Assembly: GCA_002438075.1 (NCBI GenBank)
Contig: DJSQ01000095.1
Location: 1 to 8,426, forward strand
From: Clostridiales bacterium UBA6330
Lineage (GTDB): Bacteria; Bacillota; Clostridia; Oscillospirales; CAG-272
Reading direction: 5' to 3'
Length of the DNA stretch: 8,426 bases
Both the position numbers and the translations under genes were made by a program. Under the pieces are notes generated by a model. That model was not told the origin of the DNA. It worked only from the letters and a program-made list of their open reading frames with translations, and made no database searches. The number at the start of each line of letters is the position of its first letter. Within the stretch, counting starts at the first letter, position 1. Shown here piece by piece: positions 1-4,516 of the stretch.

Positions 1-60
1 CTTAGGGGACTTCTCCTAAAGAAGTCCCCTAAGTAGGGTTCGGGGCAAAGCCCCGAGGTC
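1..60 (-). repeat. Bipartite hairpin repeat downstream of the metallophosphatase gene
   Basis: Two perfect hairpins lie side by side. The outer one pairs 1-13 with 21-33 (13-bp stem, 7-base loop). The inner one pairs 41-46 with 50-55 (CGGGGC/GCCCCG, 3-base loop). The inner hairpin begins a few bases after the TAA stop of the minus-strand gene ending at 61. Bases 40-60 recur as a perfect 21-base reverse complement at 8406-8426, again just after a stop codon and in the same orientation relative to the upstream gene. That makes it a dispersed repeat unit. It could act as a terminator, a 3'-end stabiliser or a REP/MITE-like element. No T-run follows the stems, so a classical intrinsic terminator is not clearly shown. 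The element may continue left of the window. Confidence 0.75.
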
Positions 61-816
61 TTAACCTTCCCCCCCGAATAAAACGAGCGGGATCTCGGGA
101 CCGTTGAAAATGCGGGGAATCCGCGTGCAACCGGAGATGCCGCGGCTGATGACACAAACGCCACCGTGTAACCCCGAGGTGTAGCGGGGGAATAAGCCCT
201 GCCCGGGGGCGTAGATGCCGCGCCCGAAGAAGCGCCATTGACCGCCGTGCGCGTGCCCGCAAACAATCAGGTCCATGCCGAGATCGCGTAGGTAGCAAGG
301 GTAGTACTCGGGATGATGCGAGAGAAGAATTTTCGGACGGTCGGACGGGAGCGCGCGGAATGAATCCAATATGGCGGGGTCGGGCTCGTTTTTGTCCCCG
401 TGAATGCCTGTCCCCAAACCGCAGAACAGGATTCCACCAAGCTCGCGGCATTCGTTCTCTACGGACAGAATCCCGCAGGATGCCAGCGCGCGGCGGTAAG
501 CCTCGGGGAGCGGCTGGGGGGACGGGCGGCGGTCGGGGTTCCCGTGGTGAAAGCACCCGACCTCATGGTTTCCCGAGGCGTAGACCACGGGTGCAAGCTC
601 CCGACAGGCGGCAAGAAACCGCAGGGAAGCCGAGCCGCCCGAGAGAATTTCCCGCCGCTCGGTCAGGTCCCCCGGGATAAGAATGAGGTCGGGCGCCGCC
701 TCCCGCAGAAGCGGAAGCATCGGCTTGTCGAAATCCGCGTGGATGTCTGCCAACACCGCCACGCGAAGCATTTTTTTCAGTTTCGCGCATTCCACGCGAT
801 AAGGGGTCAGCTTCAT
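61..816 (-). CDS. Calcineurin-like metallophosphatase, YkuE/YaeI-like
   Basis: Predicted 251-aa metal-dependent phosphoesterase. All signature blocks of the calcineurin-like superfamily are visible in order: D24-x-H26, GDLTE (49-53), GNHE (82-85), SHHPE (166-170) and GHAHGG (187-192). These would ligate a two-metal centre. The GHAHGGQ plus downstream GLFPRYTSGLH segment resembles the YkuE/YaeI branch, whose members act at the membrane on phospholipid or nucleotide-lipid pyrophosphates. The substrate here is not known. No clear signal peptide or transmembrane helix is present, unlike many YkuE proteins. I chose the ATG at 816 because AAGGAG lies seven bases upstream; an in-frame extension to 921 would run through the promoter. 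It lies 64 bases after a three-gene cluster on the same strand but has its own promoter. A second ATG (residue 16) precedes the core domain and is a possible alternative start. Confidence 0.9.
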   Translation of the reverse strand: MKLTPYRVECAKLKKMLRVAVLADIHADFDKPMLPLLREAAPDLILIPGDLTERREILSGGSASLRFLAACRELAPVVYASGNHEVGCFHHGNPDRRPSPQPLPEAYRRALASCGILSVENECRELGGILFCGLGTGIHGDKNEPDPAILDSFRALPSDRPKILLSHHPEYYPCYLRDLGMDLIVCGHAHGGQWRFFGRGIYAPGQGLFPRYTSGLHGGVCVISRGISGCTRIPRIFNGPEIPLVLFGGEG

Positions 817-847
817 GCACGCACTCCTTTTTGTTCTTTCATCCTCT

Positions 848-876
848 ATTATACTACAGTTTGCCCCCGATTGCAA
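848..876 (-). promoter_or_regulatory. Sigma-A promoter of the metallophosphatase gene
   Basis: On the minus strand TTGCAA (871-876) is followed after exactly 17 bases by a perfect TATAAT (848-853). It lies in the 64-base gap between the polyproline-protein gene and the metallophosphatase start at 816, so the phosphatase can be transcribed separately from the small-gene cluster upstream. Confidence 0.75.
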
Positions 877-880
877 GTCC

Positions 881-1216
881 TTATTTGCAGAAGAGCAGAA
901 GCGCGAGCCACGGGAGTACATCCGCCCCCTCGCCCGAACGCGCCAGCAGAAGAATCAGACCAATCAGGAGAAGCTCGTCACCCTCCAGACCGCCCGGGAG
1001 CGCGGGAAGCACACCGCCGAACAGCTCGCAGGACGGCTTTTCCTGCGGCTTGGGGGGCGGCGGAGGAGGCGGACAGGGAGACGGAGACGGCGGCGGGGGA
1101 GGCGGGGGCGGCACCTCCGAAAAGGGGACCGAGATCGGCGGGCGGTCCTCCCGCCCCTGACGGAACGCACAGCCGCTGTAATGCTCGGGCAGGCGGTCGG
1201 GATATCTGGAATACAT
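881..1216 (-). CDS. Polyproline small protein with hydrophobic C-terminal tail, function unknown
   Basis: Predicted 111-aa protein. The start at 1216 is fixed by AAAGGAGG six bases upstream. Residues 1-35 are Tyr/Arg/Pro-rich. Residues 36-57 are almost pure proline with Ser and one Cys, including runs of eight and seven prolines. The last ~45 residues are Leu/Ile-rich with two hydrophobic stretches (about 86-95 and 102-109) separated by GEGAD. I recognise the general pattern (Pro/Tyr-rich head, then short LLLIGLILLL-type tail) from small clostridial proteins, but know no assigned function. It is the last gene of a three-gene cluster, 19 bases after its neighbour. The tail suggests membrane or coat association; this is inference. 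The proline runs would be expected to need EF-P for translation. Confidence 0.7.
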   Translation of the reverse strand: MYSRYPDRLPEHYSGCAFRQGREDRPPISVPFSEVPPPPPPPPSPSPCPPPPPPPKPQEKPSCELFGGVLPALPGGLEGDELLLIGLILLLARSGEGADVLPWLALLLFCK

Positions 1217-1235
1217 CGGAAGCCTCCTTTCGGGC

Positions 1236-1601
1236 TTACAGCCGACGCAGAACGTCGCCGAGCGTGGAAAGCCGCAGCATTGCGTCAACCGCGTTCCGAC
1301 GGTCCTCGGACAGAAACGGCTTGAGCGCCAGAAGCAGGGCAGAGCGATTGTCCGTCGCTTTTTTCTGCGGGGAGCTTGGCAGAGCGGACGCGGTTGCGGA
1401 AGCGGATGTCGCTGTCGCGTCTCCGCTGTCTGCTTGCGGCGCGGAGGAAGCCTGCTCCATCATGGGGCGGAGCATTGCCATAATCTGCGGCAGCTTTGCC
1501 ATCAGCTCGGGGTTGGACAGGACCGCGCCAAGTCCGTCCGCAACATTCGGCGGGGATTGCCCCGTTTCCTGCGGCGCGATGTTCGGATTCTCGTTTTCCA
1601 T
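1236..1601 (-). CDS. Small conserved clostridial protein with leucine-rich C-terminal helix, function unknown
   Basis: Predicted 121-aa protein, start chosen at 1601 because GGAGG lies six bases upstream. It has a polar N-terminus, a helical block around LSNPELMAKLPQIMAML (about 28-44), an Ala/Ser/Thr-rich linker of low complexity (about 51-80), and a basic amphipathic C-terminus containing LLLALKPFLSEDRRNAVD and LSTLGDVLRRL. This two-helix-plus-linker layout resembles small uncharacterised proteins of sporulating Clostridia. I cannot name a family securely. It sits in the middle of a three-gene cluster, 14 bases after the 77-aa gene and 19 bases before the polyproline gene, so the three are probably cotranscribed. 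No transmembrane helix or signal peptide is seen. Confidence 0.7.
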   Translation of the reverse strand: MENENPNIAPQETGQSPPNVADGLGAVLSNPELMAKLPQIMAMLRPMMEQASSAPQADSGDATATSASATASALPSSPQKKATDNRSALLLALKPFLSEDRRNAVDAMLRLSTLGDVLRRL

Positions 1602-1615
1602 GATGAGCCTCCGTG

Positions 1616-1849
1616 TCAGCGCTGTTGCCGACGGTTGCGGCGGTAGTCGGTGTAAAGCGCGTCGAGCTTTTGGATGTCGGCTTCGGTGGCTCCCGAGAGC
1701 GCCGCGCGGACACCTGCTATGTTCTGCGGATTCAGACCGAGTGCGGCGGGGTCAATGCCTGTCTGCGCGGCAATTTGGGTGATGAGCGCCCCCAGCTGTT
1801 CGTCGTTCATGCTGAGGATGCGGTTCAAAGCGTTGCGGTCGATTTGCAT
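1616..1849 (-). CDS. 77-aa conserved helical protein, function unknown
   Basis: Predicted 77-aa, soluble, mostly helical protein that opens with MQIDRNALNRILSMNDEQ and ends in a very basic DYRRNRRQQR tail. AAAGGAG lies seven bases before the ATG at 1849. The GIDPAALGLNPQNI segment (about 31-44) followed by a charged helix matches my memory of a short protein widespread in Oscillospiraceae. Its role is uncharacterised, and I do not assign one. It is the first gene of the cluster 1849-881, just downstream of a possible sporulation promoter. The basic tail could bind nucleic acid or another acidic partner; that is inference only. Confidence 0.72.
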   Translation of the reverse strand: MQIDRNALNRILSMNDEQLGALITQIAAQTGIDPAALGLNPQNIAGVRAALSGATEADIQKLDALYTDYRRNRRQQR

Positions 1850-1881
1850 GGCGGTTCTCCTTTCCGGTTTGGGTTACTGCC

Positions 1882-1908
1882 AGTGTATGCGGATTCGCGG
1901 GAAAGGTT
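1882..1908 (-). promoter_or_regulatory. Possible sigma-K/E-type promoter for the three-gene cluster
   Basis: On the minus strand AAC (1906-1908) is followed after 16 bases by CATACACT (1882-1889). Known Bacillus/Clostridium mother-cell promoters have AC about 16-17 bases before a CATAnnnT-type -10 (sigma-K) or a CATACAnT -10 (sigma-E). The -10 is a full match; the -35 is only three bases, so chance occurrence is possible. It lies 33 bases before the first ATG. Confidence 0.35.
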
Positions 1909-1914
1909 CGGAGA

Positions 1915-2247
1915 TTAACGACTAATGTAGATTTTGATTTCTTTTCCCATGCGTCGGCAATTATCTATTACAAATTTAGTACCGTGAGACTTTCCATCCC
2001 AAAAGGCGATGACCATATCGGCATACCGGATTATTTCGAGGTTTCTTTTCAACGGGGCGGACTTTCCGTACTCTCTATAGTTTGGAAGAAATTCAGTTAA
2101 TTGAATATGATGTTCAGCGGCATAATTTTTTGCACAGGTATCAATGCCGCAAGCACCGCCTGAAACAATTTCGGTGACCTCTTGTGGTAGATATTGTTCT
2201 AAATTCTTTACTTGTAATGTACGCGAACCAATAATTGCAACCTTCAT
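1915..2247 (-). CDS. SLOG-domain protein, DUF2493/YspA-like
   Basis: Predicted 110-aa protein. The start at 2247 has AGGAGG seven bases upstream. Motifs of the SLOG (Rossmann-like nucleotide-binding) superfamily are visible: IIGSRT (5-10), SGGACGID (29-36), the F-x-P-x-Y-x-x-YG-x-x-AP-x-x-RN block (53-69), and AD-x-VIAFWDG-x-S-x-GT (76-90). These fit the DUF2493/YspA-like group, proposed to sense or process nucleotide-derived ligands, often in stress or phage-defence settings. The exact ligand is unknown. By hand count it is near 40% GC, well below the flanking genes, which suggests recent acquisition. It is divergent from a ribbon-helix-helix gene and shares a palindromic control region with it. 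No terminator is visible before the gene cluster starting at 1849, so read-through is possible. Confidence 0.85.
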   Translation of the reverse strand: MKVAIIGSRTLQVKNLEQYLPQEVTEIVSGGACGIDTCAKNYAAEHHIQLTEFLPNYREYGKSAPLKRNLEIIRYADMVIAFWDGKSHGTKFVIDNCRRMGKEIKIYISR

Positions 2248-2267
2248 TTTTGTTCCTCCTAAATTTA

Positions 2268-2301
2268 GTATACTTAAATCAAGTATACAATACACATTAT
2301 A
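2268..2301 (-). promoter_or_regulatory. Extended -10 promoter and palindromic operator of the SLOG gene
   Basis: On the minus strand TGG-TATAAT (-10 at 2296-2301) forms an extended -10 element; no convincing -35 is seen. Just downstream, covering the expected transcript start and early leader, is a perfect palindrome GTATACTT-N5-AAGTATAC (2268-2275 and 2281-2288). Position and symmetry suit a repressor operator. A natural candidate regulator is the divergent ribbon-helix-helix protein at 2354, but no binding evidence exists here. Confidence 0.5.
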
Positions 2302-2353
2302 CCACAAAATAATCTTAAAATATACTCAAAACAAGATTTTTTGAGGTAATTTT

Positions 2354-2545
2354 ATGAGAAACAAGCAAAACAAGCATCTCGGCATTGAGATTGACCCCGA
2401 ATTGCACTATAAGCTGCACTACATTTCCAAGTACGAGGGCAGGAGCGCCAACGGGCAGATTCTTTATCTGATCCGAAAATGCGTGAGAGAGTTTGAGGAG
2501 CGGGACGGGGAGATTCAGGTCCCAACGGCGGAGGAGAAAAAATAA
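2354..2545 (+). CDS. Ribbon-helix-helix (Arc-like) DNA-binding protein
   Basis: Predicted 63-aa protein. GAGG lies seven bases before the ATG. After a basic N-terminus, HLGIEIDPELHYKLHYISKY (about 8-27) fits a beta strand followed by the first helix, and GRSANGQILYLIRKCVREFE (about 29-48) fits the turn and second helix of an Arc/MetJ-type ribbon-helix-helix fold. Such proteins bind DNA as dimers through the paired strands. Very similar short proteins are common in Firmicutes genomes, often as free-standing regulators. The divergent SLOG gene and the palindrome at 2268-2288 make autoregulation of the shared region plausible. A terminator follows immediately after the stop codon. Confidence 0.82.
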   Translation: MRNKQNKHLGIEIDPELHYKLHYISKYEGRSANGQILYLIRKCVREFEERDGEIQVPTAEEKK

Positions 2546-2583
2546 AACCTCGGAGGTCCCGAGGGGATACTCCGAGGATTTTT
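2544..2583 (+). terminator. Intrinsic terminator after the ribbon-helix-helix gene
   Basis: CCTCGGA (2548-2554) pairs with TCCGAGG (2571-2577). A-rich bases precede the stem and ATTTTT follows it, the layout of a rho-independent terminator that overlaps the TAA stop. The left arm can pair instead with CCGAGG at 2559-2564 (6 bp, 5-base loop), so two exclusive hairpins are possible. Confidence 0.75.
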
Positions 2584-2594
2584 GGAAAATACAC

Positions 2595-2623
2595 TTGACA
2601 TTTTCTGTCAAACGGTGTATACT
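2595..2623 (+). promoter_or_regulatory. Consensus promoter of the small toxin-like gene with overlapping palindrome
   Basis: TTGACA (2595-2600), a 17-base spacer and TATACT (2618-2623) form a near-perfect sigma-A promoter. The -35 is also the left arm of a perfect inverted repeat, TTGACA-N5-TGTCAA (2595-2611), which could be an operator. The predicted transcript starts near 2630 and has a leader of about 120 bases before the GTG at 2752. Confidence 0.8.
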
Positions 2624-2679
2624 ATGGGCGTGGAAATGCGAAAGCATGGAAGCCGAGGATGTGAAGGCGGCGGTTGGCT

Positions 2680-2740
2680 CCCTCCGAGCAGGAGAGAGCA
2701 GTTCAGACCTTTTATTGACTCTCTTCTGCAACGCGGAGGG
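2680..2740 (+). promoter_or_regulatory. Leader structure that can hide the toxin ribosome binding site
   Basis: In the leader CCCTCCG (2680-2686) is exactly complementary to CGGAGGG (2734-2740), which leads into the GGAGGTGAT Shine-Dalgarno region of the downstream small gene; one further G-U pair is possible (2679 with 2741). Pairing would mask part of the ribosome binding site, as in known type I toxin mRNAs whose translation is blocked by their own leader. Confidence 0.45.
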
Positions 2741-2751
2741 GAGGTGATAGC

Positions 2752-2859
2752 GTGGGGCTTTTTACAGCAGATCAATGGATCGGACTGTTTGGCTTGTTTG
2801 TGTCCGTATTGTGCTTGGCATATACGATACTTAGCTATTACGACAATAAAAAGAAATAA
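2752..2859 (+). CDS. Putative type I (holin-like/TxpA-Fst-type) membrane toxin, 35 aa
   Basis: This 35-residue peptide starts at GTG 2752 behind GGAGGTGAT (2740-2748), a nearly complete match to the anti-Shine-Dalgarno. A short polar N-terminus with Trp9 leads into one hydrophobic helix (about 10-28, GLFGLFVSVLCLAYTIL), then a charged tail ending DNKKK. Size, single transmembrane span and Lys-rich C-terminus match the holin-like/TxpA/Fst group of type I toxins, which damage the membrane when overproduced. The context supports this: a consensus promoter, a structured leader, and a convergent antisense RNA promoter 89 bases past the stop, with a hairpin shared by both 3' ends. A harmless small membrane protein is the alternative. 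The stop codon lies inside the left arm of the shared hairpin. Confidence 0.7.
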   Translation: MGLFTADQWIGLFGLFVSVLCLAYTILSYYDNKKK

Positions 2860-2941
2860 CCGCCCTCCGCAGCCCCACAAGTTGTCGGGGACGGTTATTT
2901 CATAATCGGGAGGGCGCTGACCAAAGTCAACGCATCCTTGT
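2847..2941 (-). ncRNA. Putative antisense RNA antitoxin (RatA-like arrangement)
   Basis: A consensus promoter at 2948-2976 would start a minus-strand transcript near 2941. It would run into the hairpin 2854-2900 and end in the T-run that follows on this strand (2852-2848), giving an RNA of about 95 bases. It would be fully complementary to the 3' end of the toxin mRNA, including the last few codons. This matches the convergent 3'-overlap layout of txpA/ratA. The promoter and hairpin are seen in the sequence; the RNA ends and its function are inferred. No coding sequence with a ribosome binding site is seen in it. Confidence 0.6.
2854..2900. terminator. Bidirectional hairpin shared by toxin mRNA and antisense RNA
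   Basis: AAATAACCG (2854-2862) pairs perfectly with CGGTTATTT (2892-2900). Inside it CCCC-ACAA-G-TTGT-C-GGGG (2873-2890) forms a second stem. On the minus strand the hairpin is followed by CTTTTT, a good terminator; on the plus strand the T-tract is weaker. CGCCCTCC (2861-2868) can instead pair with GGAGGGCG (2909-2916), giving a competing structure. Confidence 0.65.
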
Positions 2942-2947
2942 ACGAAT

Positions 2948-2976
2948 AGAATACCACAAAACGGAGAATTTGTCAA
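2948..2976 (-). promoter_or_regulatory. Promoter of the antisense RNA
   Basis: On the minus strand TTGACA (2971-2976), a 17-base spacer and TATTCT (2948-2953) with a TG extension form a strong sigma-A promoter pointing back at the toxin gene. The only possible product before the shared hairpin is a short RNA. The -35 and spacer lie inside the hairpin 2958-3002. Confidence 0.7.
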
Positions 2977-3002
2977 GAGATTTCTTGAATTTTCTCCGTT
3001 TT
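2958..3002. terminator. Terminator of the spoVAD-spoVAE operon, probably bidirectional
   Basis: AAAACGGAGAA (2958-2968) pairs with TTCTCCGTTTT (2992-3002), with an inner stem TCAAGA/TCTTGA (2973-2978 and 2983-2988). It starts 18 bases past the spoVAE stop and supplies a T-run on both strands (longer on plus: TTTTTGTTTTTT). It separates the sporulation operon from the toxin locus while carrying the antisense promoter inside its sequence. Confidence 0.7.
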
Positions 3003-3019
3003 TGTTTTTTATTCTTTCT

Positions 3020-3388
3020 TTACTTCGGCTTTCCCTTGAAAAACAGGCAGACGAGATAGCCGAAAATCAGCGCCGCCGCAATGCCGCCCGAGGTTGCCGC
3101 AAGTCCGCCCGTCAGCGCGCCGAGTAAGCCCTGCTTTTCCACCGCTTCCCGTACACCGACCGATATTGCGTAGCCAAAGCCCGTCAGCGGGACTGTCGCG
3201 CCCGCGCCCGCAAATTCCGCGAGCGGCTTGTAGACCCCGATTGCGCCGAGAAAAACGCCGACCACCACATACAGCACCAGAATCCGCGCAGGGGTCAGCT
3301 TCGTGCGGTCAATCAAAATCTGCGCGATGACGCAGAGCGCGCCGCCCACCAAAAACGCCCATAAATAGGGCAAAAGTCTGTCAATCAT
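3020..3388 (-). CDS. spoVAE: Stage V sporulation protein AE (SpoVAE/SpoVAEB)
   Basis: 122-aa integral membrane protein of the SpoVA complex, which moves Ca2+-dipicolinic acid into the forespore during sporulation and releases it in germination; it acts in the spore inner membrane. Hydrophobic segments lie at about 5-25, 31-52, 60-80 and 90-117. The family block containing LTPARILVLYVV and GAGATVPLTGFGYA is clearly present, and the length fits the family. I chose the ATG at 3388 because GGAGG lies eight bases upstream; it overlaps the end of spoVAD by 8 bases, implying translational coupling. A start at 3424 would lengthen the overlap without benefit. A terminator follows. Expression should follow the sigma-G promoter upstream of spoVAD. 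Confidence 0.95.
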   Translation of the reverse strand: MIDRLLPYLWAFLVGGALCVIAQILIDRTKLTPARILVLYVVVGVFLGAIGVYKPLAEFAGAGATVPLTGFGYAISVGVREAVEKQGLLGALTGGLAATSGGIAAALIFGYLVCLFFKGKPK

Positions 3389-4406
3389 GCCCGTTTCCTC
3401 CGCAAGTTTCGCCGCAAAGCTCAATCAGATGCGCCACGGCGGGAATGTTTTCGCCCTGCTTGATGCTGTCGGGGCTCATCATCGCGCCTGTGGCAAGAAA
3501 GAGAATCCGCCGCAGCTCCCCCGCTTGCAGGAGCGGCAGGAAATACGCGCTGAGGACCGTTCCCGCACAGCCACAGCCCGAGCCGCCCGCGTGAACGTCC
3601 TGCGCTTCGCGGTCGTAAATCAATTGCCCGCAGTCCGCGTAGCGGTCCCGTACCGTCACATTATGCCGCTCAATCAGCGAGCAGAACAGCTCGCCGCCCT
3701 CAAAGCCGAGGTCGCCCGTTACCACCTTGTCCCAGTACGTGATATCCCGCCCCGTTGCTTCCAGATAGCGCAGGAGCGTATCCACCGCCGCAGGCGCCAT
3801 TGCTGCGCCCATGTTGGAGGAATCCTTGATGCCAAAGTCCTGTGCCTTGCCCGCCATGCCGCCCGTAACGCAAACGCAGTCGGCGTGCCCCTCGGCGGGT
3901 CCCACCAGATAGGCGCCCGCCCCCGTGACCGTCCATTGCGCGGTGGGGGCGCGTTGCGCGCCGTATTCGAGCGGTGTGCGGTACTGGCGCTCGGCGGAGC
4001 AGTAGTGCGAGGAGGTCACAACCCCCGCCGTGCGTGCAAAGCCGCCGCTGACCGTCATGGAAGCCAGCAGAAGCCCCTCTGCCGAGGTCGAGCAGGCACC
4101 GTACAGCCCGAAATAGGGGATGTCGTAGGAGAGAAGCCCATAGGCGGAGCCCACGCATTGGTTGAGCAGGTCGCCCGCAAAGAGCGCGTCCACATCGCCG
4201 TCACGCAAGCCCGCTTTCGAGAGCGCCAGACGGAATGCCATGCGCTGGGATTCGCTCTCCGCGCCCTCCCATGTTTTCTTGCCGAACAGTCCCTCGGGGT
4301 CGTGCAGATCAAAGCGATTGCCGAGCGGTCCGTCATGCTCCTTTTTGCCGACAACCGATGCCGAGGCAAGGATTGCCGCCCGCAACCGAAAATATCCCTG
4401 TTTCAT
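3381..4406 (-). CDS. spoVAD: Stage V sporulation protein AD (SpoVAD)
   Basis: 341-aa protein, close to the ~338 aa of Bacillus subtilis SpoVAD. It has a thiolase-like fold; family members bind dipicolinic acid on the outer face of the spore inner membrane and are needed for DPA uptake. Visible hallmarks are the KKEHDGPLG segment (21-29), FAGDLLNQC (76-84), LYGACSTSAE with Cys105, and the HAGGSGCGC region near the C-terminus. I chose the ATG at 4406; the ribosome binding site there (GAAAGG) is modest. An in-frame ATG at 4454 lies within the sigma-G promoter and has no ribosome binding site. Usually spoVAC precedes spoVAD; here a divergent gene does, so spoVAC must lie elsewhere or be missing. 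Confidence 0.95.
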   Translation of the reverse strand: MKQGYFRLRAAILASASVVGKKEHDGPLGNRFDLHDPEGLFGKKTWEGAESESQRMAFRLALSKAGLRDGDVDALFAGDLLNQCVGSAYGLLSYDIPYFGLYGACSTSAEGLLLASMTVSGGFARTAGVVTSSHYCSAERQYRTPLEYGAQRAPTAQWTVTGAGAYLVGPAEGHADCVCVTGGMAGKAQDFGIKDSSNMGAAMAPAAVDTLLRYLEATGRDITYWDKVVTGDLGFEGGELFCSLIERHNVTVRDRYADCGQLIYDREAQDVHAGGSGCGCAGTVLSAYFLPLLQAGELRRILFLATGAMMSPDSIKQGENIPAVAHLIELCGETCGGNGHD

Positions 4407-4430
4407 CTTTTGCCTTTCGTTTTTTGTTAG

Positions 4431-4459
4431 TATTATGGACGAATTGGCTTGCATTATGC
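4431..4459 (-). promoter_or_regulatory. Forespore sigma-G promoter of spoVAD-spoVAE
   Basis: On the minus strand GCATA (4455-4459) is followed after 17 bases by CATAATA (4431-4437). This matches the known sigma-G pattern (GnATA at -35, CATnnTA at -10). It lies 24 bases before the spoVAD ATG, and spoVA operons are standard sigma-G targets, so sequence and context agree. Confidence 0.7.
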
Positions 4460-4477
4460 GCGAAAGTATGGTACAAT
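4449..4477 (+). promoter_or_regulatory. Sigma-A promoter of the galM-udp operon
   Basis: TTGCAT (4449-4454), a 17-base spacer and TACAAT (4472-4477) preceded by TGG form a good sigma-A promoter 39 bases before the GTG at 4517. It overlaps the divergent sigma-G promoter at 4431-4459. Confidence 0.7.
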
Positions 4478-4516
4478 AAAGATACAGCTTGAAAAAAACA
4501 AAGAGAGGAAATCATC

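Noticed and set aside
400..1782. A 460-codon plus-strand open frame
   Set aside because: It lies antisense to the metallophosphatase and two or more small genes with clear motifs and ribosome binding sites. Its product is Arg/Gly/Ala-rich low-complexity, typical of an antisense shadow in GC-rich DNA.
2646..2747. A 33-aa upstream frame in the toxin leader
   Set aside because: No Shine-Dalgarno is visible and no family is recognised. It is kept only as a possible coupling element, not as a gene.
2608..2976. A 122-codon minus-strand frame across the toxin locus
   Set aside because: Its start lies in the antisense promoter, and its composition looks non-coding. The toxin/antisense reading explains the region better.
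3387..4430. A 347-codon plus-strand frame opposite spoVAD
   Set aside because: It is antisense to a clear full-length SpoVAD, and its composition is that of a shadow frame.
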